A stretch of 64,000 nt of DNA, taken from Pseudoxanthomonas daejeonensis (GTDB taxonomy: Bacteria > Pseudomonadota > Gammaproteobacteria > Xanthomonadales > Xanthomonadaceae). The position numbers were made by a program, and so were the translations under genes. Where the stretch lies: the NCBI RefSeq assembly GCF_010093205.1, contig NZ_PDWN01000010.1, positions 97,943 to 161,942 on the forward strand, given 5' to 3'. This document shows positions 54,318 to 62,818 of the stretch, one piece after another. The notes under the pieces are model-generated. The model saw only the letters and a program-made list of their open reading frames with translations, made no database searches and was not told the origin of the DNA. The stretch's first letter is position 1; every line of letters begins with the position of its first letter.

Positions 54318-55094
54318 ATGACCACGCACGTACAGATCCTGGACCACGGCCGCATCCGCGAACTGCGCCTGGCCCGCCCGCCAGCCAATGCGCTCGACCC
54401 GGCCCTGTGCCGCGCCCTCATCGCAGCGCTGGATGCCGCCGTCGCCGGCGATGCCGATGCGGTGGTGCTTTCGGGTGCGCCCGGCATGTTTTCGGCCGGA
54501 CTCGACGTGCCACACCTGATGTCGCTGGGCGAAGACCGGCATGCATTGCGGGCAGCCTGGGGCGCGTTCTTCGGTGCGGCACGTGCGCTGGCCGGACTGC
54601 GCATCCCGGTGGTCGCGGCGATCACCGGGCATGCGCCTGCCGGCGGTTGCGTGCTGTCGCTGTGCTGCGACTACCGGGTGATGGCGCGCTCGACCGATCC
54701 CGCCAAACCCTATGCGCTGGGCATGAACGAGACCCAGGTGGGCCTGGCCGTACCTGACGGCGCGCAACAGCTGATGCGGCGCGTGGTCGGCCGGCATCGC
54801 GCCGAGCGGCTGCTGGTGGCCGGCAGCATGGTCGCGGCCGAAGAGGCCTTGAGGATCGGGCTGGTGGACGAACTGGCCGGGGTCGACGACGTGGTGCCGC
54901 GCGCGATCCTCTGGCTGCAGGACCTGCTGCGGCTGCCGCGCGCACCGATGCTGCAGACCCGCGCACTGGCCCGCGCCGACCTGGTGCAGGCGCTGGACCC
55001 GGAACACCTGCACCTGGACCGCTTCGTCGACGGCTGGTACGAAGCGGATACCCAAGCGGGCCTGCGCGCCCTGATGGCCAAGCTCGGCAAGTGA
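54318..55094 (+). CDS. Enoyl-CoA hydratase/isomerase family protein
   Basis: The product is a 258-residue crotonase-fold protein. The oxyanion hole is formed by MFSAGLDVPHLMSL (near residue 57) and GHAPAGGCVLSLCCDYRVMA (near 103). The position of the first catalytic Glu (GGxxE in true hydratases) is GGCVL, and the second Glu site reads ETQVGL, so it may be an isomerase or a non-hydratase. The start is ATG 54318, in a short divergent promoter with pcuAC. It is unrelated in position to the second crotonase at 57822. Confidence 0.85.
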   Translation: MTTHVQILDHGRIRELRLARPPANALDPALCRALIAALDAAVAGDADAVVLSGAPGMFSAGLDVPHLMSLGEDRHALRAAWGAFFGAARALAGLRIPVVAAITGHAPAGGCVLSLCCDYRVMARSTDPAKPYALGMNETQVGLAVPDGAQQLMRRVVGRHRAERLLVAGSMVAAEEALRIGLVDELAGVDDVVPRAILWLQDLLRLPRAPMLQTRALARADLVQALDPEHLHLDRFVDGWYEADTQAGLRALMAKLGK

Positions 55095-55125
55095 GACGCG
55101 CGACGCTTGGCGCCGCCTGCGGAAC

Positions 55126-56001
55126 CTAGGCGCCGCCGGTCGCCACCGGGCGCGACGGATCGGAGATCCAGCCGCTCCACGAGCCGGCATACACCTTGAC
55201 CCCGGGCAGTCCGGCATGCTCCATCGCCAGGAGCAGGTGGCATGCGGTCACTCCGGAACCGCACATCAGCACGGCGTCGCTCGCGGCGCGTCCGTGCAGC
55301 AGCGGCAACAGCTCCGCGCGCAGCGCTTCGGCCGAACGGAAGCGCCCCTCGTGCAGGTTCTGCGCGAACGGGCGGTTGATCGCGCCGGGCACATGCCCAG
55401 CCACCGGATCGATCGGCTCCACCTCGCCACGGAAGCGTTCGCCACCGCGTGCATCGATCAGCCAGCCCGGCGCCTCGCCCAGCCGCGACGCCACCTCTTC
55501 GACCCCCGCGATGCGACTGCGGTCGAAACCCGAAGCCGGATATGGCGGCAAGGCTTGCGGCATTTCGACGGTCGCCGTCTCCGCCAGGCCCGCAGCGCGC
55601 CAGGCGGCCAGCCCACCATCGAGGACGGCCACGCGCTCGTGGCCCATCAGCTTCAGCAGCCACCAACCGCGCGCGGCCGCCATGCTGCCATCGCCTGCGT
55701 CGTAGAAGACGACCTGGTGGTGCGGGGCGACGCCCCATTCGCCGAGGCGGCGCGCGAGCGCTTCCGCCTGCGGCAGCGGGTGCCTGCCCTGCCCGGTGAT
55801 CGAATGGTCGGACAGGTCGCGGTCCAGGTCGGCGTACTGCGCGCCCGGCAGGTGCGAATGCGCATAGAGCTTCGCCGGATCCGGCCCGCCGGGCGTGATC
55901 GCGGCGACGGCACGCGCGTCGAACAGGCGCAGCCCCGGATCACCCAGCGCCGCGGCCAACGCGTCCACCGAGACCAGCGTGTTCCAGCTCGCATCCGTCA
56001 T
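55126..56001 (-). CDS. sseA: 3-mercaptopyruvate/thiosulfate sulfurtransferase
   Basis: The product is a 291-residue two-domain rhodanese. The inactive N-terminal domain has LFDARAVAAITPGGPDP and HSHLPGAQYADLDRDLS; the C-terminal catalytic loop is CGSGVTAC, with the first Cys as nucleophile, a sequence typical of mercaptopyruvate sulfurtransferases. The terminal GVKVYAGSWSGWI is conserved. The start overlaps the stop of the upstream NUDIX gene (TCAT on the plus strand), indicating coupling. Confidence 0.92.
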   Translation of the reverse strand: MTDASWNTLVSVDALAAALGDPGLRLFDARAVAAITPGGPDPAKLYAHSHLPGAQYADLDRDLSDHSITGQGRHPLPQAEALARRLGEWGVAPHHQVVFYDAGDGSMAAARGWWLLKLMGHERVAVLDGGLAAWRAAGLAETATVEMPQALPPYPASGFDRSRIAGVEEVASRLGEAPGWLIDARGGERFRGEVEPIDPVAGHVPGAINRPFAQNLHEGRFRSAEALRAELLPLLHGRAASDAVLMCGSGVTACHLLLAMEHAGLPGVKVYAGSWSGWISDPSRPVATGGA

Positions 56002-56831
56002 GTGCCTTGCTCCAGCCGTCGTCGCAGGTTGTAGAGGATGGCCGCGGTCGCGCCCCAGATCCGCTGCCCGGGCCAGTCGTATTCGAGCACGCTGCGGCGG
56101 CGGCCGCGGAATTCCATCTCGACCTGGTGCAGGTGCGCGGCCGACATCAGGAACTCGAACGGCACCTCGAAGACTTCGGCCACTTCGCCCGGATGCGGGC
56201 GCGGGACGTAGTCCGGATCGATCACCGCGACCACCGGGGTCACCCGGAAGCCGCTGATCGTCAGGAACGGGTCGAGGAAGCCCAGCGGCGCCACCTGGGA
56301 AACCTCCAGCGCGATCTCCTCATTGCTCTCGCGCAGCGCGGCACCGAGCACGCCGGCATCCTCGCGCTCCACCCGGCCGCCGGGAAAGCTCACCTGGCCC
56401 GCGTGGTGGCGCAGCGCATCGGTGCGCCGGGTCAGCAGCACCTGCGTGCCCGCCGCGCCGCGCGGGACCAGCCCGACCAGCACCGCCGCTTCGGCCAGCG
56501 CCTCGCTACCCGGCAACAGGTCGTCGAGTTCGGAACGGTTCCAGCCGTCGCCCGCGGGCGGTTGCCGCAACGGATACAGCACCTCGCGCAGCCGCTCGCC
56601 TTCCTGCAGCTGTTCGAGGAAACGGAAACGCGCGCGCTCGCGGTCGGACAGGACGGTCGCCATCATCCGCCGCCGCTCGGAGTCGTCCATCCGCGACCAC
56701 TGCCCGATCTCGTCGCCGGTGCGCAGGCAGCCCGTGCACAGGCCGTCGGCGTCGAGCCGGCACACCCGCACGCAGGGGCTGGCCGGCGCGGGCGAGGCGG
56801 CGCGGGAATCAGGGAAGACGATGGACAGCAC
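55998..56831 (-). CDS. DUF1289-NUDIX fusion, CoA pyrophosphatase-like
   Basis: Two parts are joined in one frame. Residues about 18-70 are a cysteine-rich DUF1289 domain (SPCVRVCRLDADGLCTGCLRTGDEIGQWSRM). From about 90 the protein is a NUDIX hydrolase resembling NudL/CoA pyrophosphatase: AEAAVLVGLVPRG, HAGQVSFPGGRVEREDAGVLGAALRESNEEIAL (NUDIX box GX5EX7REUXEE) and GFLDPFLTISGFRVTPVVAVI. Start choice is uncertain: a GTG at 56829-56831 gives 277 residues; an ATG at 56912 would add 27 untypical ones. The DUF1289 part is usually a separate small protein. Confidence 0.85.
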   Translation of the reverse strand: MLSIVFPDSRAASPAPASPCVRVCRLDADGLCTGCLRTGDEIGQWSRMDDSERRRMMATVLSDRERARFRFLEQLQEGERLREVLYPLRQPPAGDGWNRSELDDLLPGSEALAEAAVLVGLVPRGAAGTQVLLTRRTDALRHHAGQVSFPGGRVEREDAGVLGAALRESNEEIALEVSQVAPLGFLDPFLTISGFRVTPVVAVIDPDYVPRPHPGEVAEVFEVPFEFLMSAAHLHQVEMEFRGRRRSVLEYDWPGQRIWGATAAILYNLRRRLEQGT

Positions 56832-56951
56832 GCAGGTCCGCACATGTGGGGGGAAGCGTACCGCGGAACGCTTCCTGCAGAACGCATCCGGTAGAAACGA
56901 CTGCGCCGGCATCGAGCCGGCGCAGAAGGACGACGCTGTGGCGACTACTTA

Positions 56952-57653
56952 TTACTTGATCGCGACCAGCTTGATCTCGAACACCACCGCCACGTTCGGC
57001 GGGAACGGCGTCCGCGGATCGGCGCCGTAGGCCTTGTCCGACGGCAACGCCACTTCCCACTTGGAACCGGCCGGCATCTGCAGCAGCACTTCGCGCATGG
57101 CGGCCATCTCGACGTCGCTGACCTTGATGCTCGGGATCTGCTGCGCCGGACGCGGCTGCTCCGGACGCTGGCCGAACGGGAACGGGCCGGCGACTTCAAG
57201 CTGCACGGTGCTGGCCTGGGTCGGCTTGGCGCCCTTGCCCACTTCGATGATGCGGTACTGCACGCCGCTGGCCAGGGTCTGCACGCCGGCCTTGGCCTTG
57301 TTCTGGGCCAGGAACTGGTCGGACTTGGTCTTGTTCTCGGCGGCGGCCTTGTCGTACTGCGCCTTGGCCTGCTGCGCCCGGGCCTGCTCGCGCTTCTGGA
57401 ACGCTTCCAGCGCCGGCTTCAGCTGCTCGGCATTGATCACCGGCTGCTTCTTGGCCAGCGCGTCCTGCACGCCCTTGACCACCGAAGCGGAGTCGATCTG
57501 CTCGCCGCGCTCGACCAGCTCGGCCAGGTTGTTGCCGTAGTCGTAGCCGAAGTAGTAGCTCAGCTTGCCCTTCTCGGACGTGGTGTCCTGGGCGAAGGCG
57601 CTGCCGGCCAGGGCCAGGGCCGCGATGGCGACAGCGATAGGACGCAACTTCAT
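56952..57653 (-). CDS. Periplasmic FKBP-type peptidyl-prolyl isomerase
   Basis: The product is a 233-residue Mip/FkpA-like folding helper. It has a signal peptide (PIAVAIAALALAGSAFAQ), then the N-terminal dimerisation helices (GKLSYYFGYDYGNNLAELV, LEAFQKREQARAQQAKAQYDKAAAENK) and a C-terminal region starting LASGVQYRIIEVGKGAKPT. That C-terminal domain is atypical: after TVQLEVAGPFPFG it lacks the usual FKBP GxxFDSS stretch, but ends KWEVALPSDKAYGADPRTPFPPNVAVVFEIKLVAI as in FKBPs. Isomerase activity may be weak. It is transcribed alone. Confidence 0.88.
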   Translation of the reverse strand: MKLRPIAVAIAALALAGSAFAQDTTSEKGKLSYYFGYDYGNNLAELVERGEQIDSASVVKGVQDALAKKQPVINAEQLKPALEAFQKREQARAQQAKAQYDKAAAENKTKSDQFLAQNKAKAGVQTLASGVQYRIIEVGKGAKPTQASTVQLEVAGPFPFGQRPEQPRPAQQIPSIKVSDVEMAAMREVLLQMPAGSKWEVALPSDKAYGADPRTPFPPNVAVVFEIKLVAIK

Positions 57654-57821
57654 CTGGATCGTTCTCCGGGAAAGGGGACGCCGGGCAGATCCCGGCAGTA
57701 ACGGACGCGCTAGGATAGCCGCCGCATCGGCGGCCCGCCAGCGCGGGTCAGGGCTTCGGACCAGCCCCCGGTCGGGAAGTTCCCGCGCCGGCCTTCACAT
57801 TCCCGACCAGGAGCCCTGCCC

Positions 57822-58604
57822 ATGACGGCCAATCCCGTCCTCAGCCGCGACACGGACGGCGTCCGCACCCTCACCGTCGACCGGCCCGACAAGCTCAATG
57901 CCCTCAACCGGCAGACCCTGCAGGCGCTGGACGACGCGTTCGCCAGCGCCGCCAACGACCCGCAGGTCCGGGCCGTGGTGCTCACCGGCAGCGGCGCGAA
58001 GGCCTTCGTCGCCGGCGCCGACATCGCCGAGATGAATGCGCTGACCGCAATCGAGGGCCGGGAGTTCTCCCTGCTCGGCCAGCGCCTGATGCGCAGGATC
58101 GAGCGCTTGCCCAAACCCGTCGTCGCAATGGTGAACGGCTACGCACTGGGCGGAGGGCTGGAACTGGCCATGGCCTGCCACCTGCGCATCGCCGCGGACA
58201 GCGCGCGCCTGGGCCAGCCGGAGGTGAACCTGGGCCTGATCCCCGGCTTCGGCGGGACCCAGCGCCTGCTGCGGCTGGCCGGCCGCGCCGCGGCGCTGGA
58301 ACTGTGCCTGACCGGCGCACCGGTGGACGCGGTGCGTGCGCTGCAGCTGGGCCTGGTCAACCGGGTCGTGCCGGCGGCCGACCTGGAAGCCGAGACGATG
58401 AAGCTCGCTGCCCAGCTGGCGGCGGCCGCGCCACTGGCATTGCGCGGCGTGCTCGACGCGATCGTGCTCGGCGGCGAATGCGGGCTGGAGGAGGGGCTGC
58501 AGTTCGAGAGCGCGCAGTTCGCCCTGCTGTTCGCCAGCGAGGACATGCGCGAAGGCACGACCGCGTTCCTCGACAAGCGCAAGCCGCAGTTCCACAACCG
58601 CTGA
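57822..58604 (+). CDS. Enoyl-CoA hydratase
   Basis: The product is a 260-residue crotonase with both catalytic glutamates: GYALGGGLELAMACHLRIAAD near residue 108 and GQPEVNLGLIPGFGGTQRLLRL near 130, plus AFVAGADIAEM near 60 for the oxyanion hole. It would hydrate trans-2-enoyl-CoA in fatty-acid or amino-acid breakdown. ATG 57822 follows AGGAGCCCTGCCC. It is followed by a small unknown gene and nth in the same direction. Confidence 0.94.
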   Translation: MTANPVLSRDTDGVRTLTVDRPDKLNALNRQTLQALDDAFASAANDPQVRAVVLTGSGAKAFVAGADIAEMNALTAIEGREFSLLGQRLMRRIERLPKPVVAMVNGYALGGGLELAMACHLRIAADSARLGQPEVNLGLIPGFGGTQRLLRLAGRAAALELCLTGAPVDAVRALQLGLVNRVVPAADLEAETMKLAAQLAAAAPLALRGVLDAIVLGGECGLEEGLQFESAQFALLFASEDMREGTTAFLDKRKPQFHNR

Positions 58605-58626
58605 CTTCGGCCCACGGAAAGACACC

Positions 58627-59010
58627 ATGGCCCGCACGTCCGGCACCCAGGCACCCCACTCGAGTTTGCAGGCACGGCTGCTGGCGTCGCTGCAGGCCGG
58701 CGATGTCGACTCCGCGCTGCGGGCCGGGCTGATGGAATACGCAGCGTCGGAGGACGCGATGGACGCCCCCATCCGGACGATGCAGCAGCAGTTGCATACC
58801 GCCTGGGCGGCCCGCGAACGGTACCGGGCGCGCGAGCTCCGCCTGGCGCGCCGCGCTGCAGAACGGGACGAACGTCGCGCGCCCTCGGCGGCAGGGGTGG
58901 CTGCAGCCGTTGCACCGGCACCGGCTGCCGCCAAACAGGCCTTGCCGGCCGCCGCCGCCGCCGCGCTGGCGCGTGCACGCGCACGGGCCGCGGGGCGTGG
59001 GGACGGATGA
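58627..59010 (+). CDS. Small alanine/arginine-rich protein of unknown function
   Basis: The product is a 127-residue soluble protein. The first half (LQARLLASLQAGDVDSALRAGLMEYAASEDAMDAPIRTMQQQLHTAWAARERYRARELRLARRAAERDERR) is helical and probably coiled-coil; the second half is alanine-rich and disordered. I do not recognise a family. It starts 22 bp after the crotonase gene and overlaps the nth start by four bases (ATGA), so it is translated together with nth. No signal peptide. Confidence 0.7.
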   Translation: MARTSGTQAPHSSLQARLLASLQAGDVDSALRAGLMEYAASEDAMDAPIRTMQQQLHTAWAARERYRARELRLARRAAERDERRAPSAAGVAAAVAPAPAAAKQALPAAAAAALARARARAAGRGDG

Positions 59011-59768
59011 AGACGCCGTCCCCTCGCGGCCGCGCGAGAAAGCCTGCATCGGGCAAGGCCTCCACCGCCGCAACGGGCAATGCCACCGGGCGCAAGCCGG
59101 CCGCGCGACGCGTCAAGCTGATGAGCCGCGCCGAGGTGCAGGAGATGTTCACGCGGCTGCGCGAACTCGATCCGCATCCGACCACCGAACTGGAGTACAG
59201 CACTCCGTTCGAACTGCTGGTCGCGGTGATCCTGTCCGCCCAGGCCACCGACGTGGGCGTGAACAAGGCGACCCGGCGGCTGTATCCGGTGGCCAACACG
59301 CCCCAGGCGATCCTCGCGCTGGGCGAGGAAGGACTGAAGCGCCACATCGCGACCATCGGCCTGTTCAACGCCAAGGCCAGGAACGTCATCGCGACCTGCC
59401 GGATACTCGTCGACCAGCACGGCGGCCAGGTTCCGCGCGAGCGCGAGGCACTGGAGGCGCTGCCCGGCGTCGGCCGCAAGACCGCCAACGTGGTCCTCAA
59501 CACCGCGTTCGGCGAACCGACGATGGCCGTCGATACCCACATCTTCCGCGTCGCCAACCGCACCGGGCTGGCCCCGGGCAAGGACGTGCGCGCGGTCGAG
59601 GACCACCTGCTCAAGCGGATTCCGGCCGAATTCCTCCACGACGCGCATCACTGGCTGATCCTGCACGGACGCTACGTGTGCAAGGCGCGCAAGCCCGATT
59701 GCCCGCAGTGCGTGATCCGCAGCCTGTGCCGGTTCCCGGACAAGACCCCCGTCGATCCAGCGCGGTAA
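59007..59768 (+). CDS. nth: Endonuclease III
   Basis: Nth is a DNA glycosylase/AP-lyase removing oxidised pyrimidines. The 253-residue product has a basic, low-complexity N-terminal extension of about 38 residues. Then come the HhH motif EALPGVGRKTANVVLNTAF with the catalytic Lys, and AVDTHIFRVANR with the catalytic Asp. The [4Fe-4S] cluster is CKARKPDCPQCVIRSLC (Cys-x6-Cys-x2-Cys-x5-Cys). The long N-terminus is unusual relative to the 211-residue E. coli protein; an internal start at MSRAEVQEMF is possible. It converges with the porin gene. Confidence 0.96.
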   Translation: MKTPSPRGRARKPASGKASTAATGNATGRKPAARRVKLMSRAEVQEMFTRLRELDPHPTTELEYSTPFELLVAVILSAQATDVGVNKATRRLYPVANTPQAILALGEEGLKRHIATIGLFNAKARNVIATCRILVDQHGGQVPREREALEALPGVGRKTANVVLNTAFGEPTMAVDTHIFRVANRTGLAPGKDVRAVEDHLLKRIPAEFLHDAHHWLILHGRYVCKARKPDCPQCVIRSLCRFPDKTPVDPAR

Positions 59769-59843
59769 ACGTTGCCGGCGCGCGGGACAGGCGATCGGCG
59801 CAATCGCGCATCGTGATCCGCTGCGCGGACGCGTGCGGCCCGC

Positions 59844-59877
59844 AAAAAAAAGGACGCCCCGCGATCGCGGGGCGTCC
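59844..59877 (-). terminator. Terminator of the OprP-like porin gene
   Basis: The perfect 26-bp palindrome at 59852-59877 (arm GGACGCCCCGCGA) is followed on the minus strand by eight T residues (complement of 59844-59851). It is a strong intrinsic terminator, 22 bp after the porin stop. Confidence 0.95.
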
Positions 59878-59899
59878 GGTCACCTCATGGCGAGGCCGC

Positions 59900-61192
59900 T
59901 TACCAGGCGAACTGCGTGCGCAGCGCGTACTGGCCGGTCTGGTCGCCGTTGACCTCGTTGTCGCCCTGCGTGTAGTTGAACATGAAGCGCAGGTTGGGAT
60001 TGACGTAGTAGTTGACGCCCAGGATCACGCTGGTCGCTTCGCGGTTTGCGATGTCCTTGTTCTCGATGGTGTCGTAGCGCGCGGTCAGCTCCCACAGGCC
60101 CTTGTCGATCTTGGACGAACCGAACACGCCGGTCGGCGCCTTGTACACCTTGTGCCCGCCGTTGATCAGCCAGCTGCCCTGCAGGTACCAGGTGGTGATG
60201 TCCTGGTCGCCGGTGAGGGGCTGGCCGAAGGTCGCGTTCACGTATTCGCCCTGGAAGAACAGCGGGCCGAACGCGCCGGCGGCCTCCAGGCCGTAGGAGG
60301 TGACCTGGTTGCGGCTGGCGCCGGTGGTGGTGGCGATGGTCTGCGCCGGGCCGCGGCGACCGGCGTAGTTGGCCACGGCGACCAGGTCGGCCGAACCCTG
60401 GTTGTTGTTCTCCTGGCTGACCCAGCCACCGAAGTGCAACGTTTCATTGTCGTTGTTGATCGGCGCCCAGGTCACGCGGCCCGAGGCGCCCATGCCCTCG
60501 TTGCGCACGCCGGAGGCGCTGCGCAGGTTGAACACGGTGAAGCCGGCGGTGTAGTTCTCGCCCGCCTTCTGGTAACCCACGCCCTGCTGGAACTGGCGGC
60601 CGTTGAACAGGCCGGTCGCCGAGGCGAACGGACGCTCCATCATCAGGATCTCGTTGGAGCTGGTGAGCTCCTCCATCGAGCGATACGGCTTGAACTGGCC
60701 GATCGTGGCCTTGCCGCCCCACAGCGCGGTTGCGATGTAGGCATCGCGCAGGCCGTCCAGGTTGGTGCCGGCGGCGAAATCCTGCTCCAGCTTGTAGTCC
60801 CAGCCCAGTGCCTTGCCGGCCAAGGTGAGGCGGGCGCGGCGGAACTCGCTGGTGCCGGTGGTGGCGGCGATGTCGCGATCGAAGGCGTAGGCATCGAAGT
60901 GGATGCGGCCGCCGATCGATGCTTCGAACTTCTTGTCCGGCGAGGTCACCTTGATCCCGCCCTTGGTCTCCAGCTTGGGCGTGGTCGCTGCGATGTTCTC
61001 GATGTTCTGCTGGGTGCCGACGTTGATGTCCGACTGCGCATCGGTGCGCGTCTCGAGCTCGGCGACCTTTTCCTGCAGCGCGGCCAGCTGCGCCTTCAGT
61101 TCGGCCAGCTCGGCGCTTTCGGCGGCGGCGGCATCGAATGTCATGGTGCCGAGGGCCGCGGCGAGCGCGACGGCGAGGTAGGAATAACGCAT
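59900..61192 (-). CDS. Phosphate-selective porin, OprP/OprO-like
   Basis: The product is a 430-residue outer-membrane porin of the OprP family, which passes phosphate or polyphosphate into the periplasm. It has a signal peptide (YLAVALAAALGTMTFDAAAA), then a coiled-coil segment (AELAELKAQLAALQEKVAELETR) typical of OprP trimers. Barrel motifs include GGRIHFDAYAFDRD, RRARLTLAGKALGWDYKLEQDF and a terminal RTQFAW ending in Trp for outer-membrane sorting. GGAGAG precedes the ATG at 61190-61192. It is divergent from pstS, with Pho boxes in the shared promoter region. Confidence 0.93.
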   Translation of the reverse strand: MRYSYLAVALAAALGTMTFDAAAAESAELAELKAQLAALQEKVAELETRTDAQSDINVGTQQNIENIAATTPKLETKGGIKVTSPDKKFEASIGGRIHFDAYAFDRDIAATTGTSEFRRARLTLAGKALGWDYKLEQDFAAGTNLDGLRDAYIATALWGGKATIGQFKPYRSMEELTSSNEILMMERPFASATGLFNGRQFQQGVGYQKAGENYTAGFTVFNLRSASGVRNEGMGASGRVTWAPINNDNETLHFGGWVSQENNNQGSADLVAVANYAGRRGPAQTIATTTGASRNQVTSYGLEAAGAFGPLFFQGEYVNATFGQPLTGDQDITTWYLQGSWLINGGHKVYKAPTGVFGSSKIDKGLWELTARYDTIENKDIANREATSVILGVNYYVNPNLRFMFNYTQGDNEVNGDQTGQYALRTQFAW

Positions 61193-61287
61193 GGGACTCT
61201 CCGGTGGTGGTGGTTTGCGTGCACGGCGCGCCGTTCCGCTGGGAACGTGAAGCACCCGTTAAACGCCGCGCAGCTTGCGACTCCCGT

Positions 61288-61327
61288 CTGACAGGCGCGC
61301 GACCACCACATGACAGAACGATGACCG
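61288..61327 (-). promoter_or_regulatory. Pho boxes for the porin gene
   Basis: On the minus strand, CGGTCAT-CGTT-CTGTCAT (complement of 61310-61327) has the 7-4-7 layout of the PhoB consensus CTGTCAT-N4-CTGTCAT. CTGTCAG (complement of 61288-61294) follows two 11-bp periods later, in phase. Confidence 0.8.
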
Positions 61328-61374
61328 CGCCGTGCCGCCACGCCGGGGCGGCTCGCCTCCGGCCCCGACATCCG

Positions 61375-61425
61375 CTGTCACATTCCGGTCATCGGCGCTA
61401 CGCGGTGCTGTCATCGCCCGGTTAT
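61375..61425 (+). promoter_or_regulatory. Pho boxes for the first pstS gene
   Basis: CTGTCAC-ATTC-CGGTCAT (61375-61392) is one PhoB box, and CTGTCAT-CGCC-CGGTTAT (61408-61425) a second. Their starts are 33 bp apart, three 11-bp periods, as expected for cooperative PhoB binding. They lie 72-122 bp before the GTG start. Confidence 0.8.
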
Positions 61426-61496
61426 GCAATGGCCGCCGCTGGACGCGATGGGATTGCGTCCGCCCACCACCCATCCGCTGCATACGGAGTTTTCCC

Positions 61497-62519
61497 GTGA
61501 ACGCCACGTTCAAGACCCGCGTCGCCGCCGCGCTCATCGCGGCCGCTTCCTCGATTTCCCTCGCCCACGCCAACGACGTGACCGGCGCAGGCGCGTCCTT
61601 CATCTATCCGGTCATGTCCAAGTGGTCGTCCGACTACAAGGGCACGACCGGCAAGCAGGTCAACTACCAGTCGATCGGTTCGGGGGGCGGTATCGCCCAG
61701 ATCAAGGCGGCCACCGTCGACTTCGGCTCCTCCGACGCCCCGCTCAAGCCGGAAGAGCTGGCCAAGTACGGCCTGGCCCAGTTCCCCTCGGTGATCGGCG
61801 GCGTGGTGCCGATCCTCAACGTGCAGGGCATCGCCCCGGGCGCGCTGAAGCTCGATGGCGCGACCCTGGCCAACGTGTTCCTCGGCAAGATCACCAAGTG
61901 GAACGACCCGGCGATCACGGCACTGAACCCGGGGCTGTCGCTGCCGGACGCCAAGATCACCGTGGTCCACCGTTCGGATGGTTCCGGCACCACCTTCAAC
62001 TTCGCCAACTACCTGTCCAAGGTCAGCCCGGAGTGGAAGGAGAAGGTCGGCGAAGGCACTTCGGTCCAGTGGCCGGCCGGCATCGGCGGCAAGGGCAACG
62101 AGGGCGTGGCCGCGTACGTCAAGCAGATCAAGGGCGGCATCGGCTACGTCGAACTTTCCTACGCGCTGCAGAACAAGCTGGCCCACGCTTCGCTGAAGAA
62201 CGCCGCCGGCAAGTTCGTGCAGCCCAACGACGAGACCTTCGCCGCCGCCGCCGCGAGCGCCGACTGGGCCAAGGCCAAGGATTTCTACCTGGTCATGACC
62301 AACGCCCCGGGCGACAACTCCTGGCCGATCACCGCGACCAACTTCATCCTGATGTACAAGCAGCCCAAGAACGTGGCCGGTGCGAAGAACGCCCGCGACT
62401 ACTTCAAGTGGGTCTATGCCAACGGCGATGCGCAGGCACGCCAGCTGGACTACGTGCCGCTGCCCGACGCGCTGGTGAAGCAGATCGAGGCCTACTGGGC
62501 GCAGAACCTGAAGTTCTGA
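61497..62519 (+). CDS. pstS: Periplasmic phosphate-binding protein PstS (copy 1)
   Basis: The product is a 340-residue ABC-transporter binding protein for phosphate. The signal peptide ends ISLAHA-N. Ligand-binding motifs are GAGASFIYPVMSKW at the mature N-terminus, QSIGSGGGIAQIKAATVDFGSSD, VVHRSDGSGTTFNF and PAGIGGKGNEGVAAYVKQ. The start is GTG at 61497, preceded by ACGGAG eight bases upstream. It is a close paralogue of the next gene. It is driven by Pho boxes and ended by its own terminator, so the two copies are separately controlled. Confidence 0.97.
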   Translation: MNATFKTRVAAALIAAASSISLAHANDVTGAGASFIYPVMSKWSSDYKGTTGKQVNYQSIGSGGGIAQIKAATVDFGSSDAPLKPEELAKYGLAQFPSVIGGVVPILNVQGIAPGALKLDGATLANVFLGKITKWNDPAITALNPGLSLPDAKITVVHRSDGSGTTFNFANYLSKVSPEWKEKVGEGTSVQWPAGIGGKGNEGVAAYVKQIKGGIGYVELSYALQNKLAHASLKNAAGKFVQPNDETFAAAAASADWAKAKDFYLVMTNAPGDNSWPITATNFILMYKQPKNVAGAKNARDYFKWVYANGDAQARQLDYVPLPDALVKQIEAYWAQNLKF

Positions 62520-62555
62520 ACGGCGAGCCCCTCTCTCCCCTCGCCGTTCACCCCG

Positions 62556-62590
62556 GAGCGCGGACCCCAGGTCCGCGCTCTTTCTTTTTC
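62556..62590 (+). terminator. Terminator of the first pstS gene
   Basis: GAGCGCGGAC pairs with GTCCGCGCTC around a short CCCAG-type loop and is followed by TTTCTTTTTC. It isolates the two pstS transcription units. Confidence 0.9.
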
Positions 62591-62739
62591 GGCGCAGTGC
62601 CGCAGAGGGCCGCTGCCCCGCCCCGGCCCTCCCCGTCACGCACTTTCCCGTCCGCCACGCGGTCCGGGCAGCGGTTCCGGCGGGGCAAAGACAGCGCGCA
62701 AGCCCCGCGCTGCGGACGTGTCGGCAATCCCCGGACGGC

Positions 62740-62768
62740 GCGTCATACGGCTGTCACAAAAACATCAT
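62740..62768 (+). promoter_or_regulatory. Pho box for the second pstS gene
   Basis: GCGTCAT-ACGG-CTGTCAC-AAAA-ACATCAT has three heptamers at four-base spacing, the layout of the PhoB consensus. It ends 50 bp before the second pstS ATG. Confidence 0.75.
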
Positions 62769-62818
62769 TTCATACGCCCATCCGCCGGCCCGCCCGGCCA
62801 AGACCCCGCAGTGAGCCC

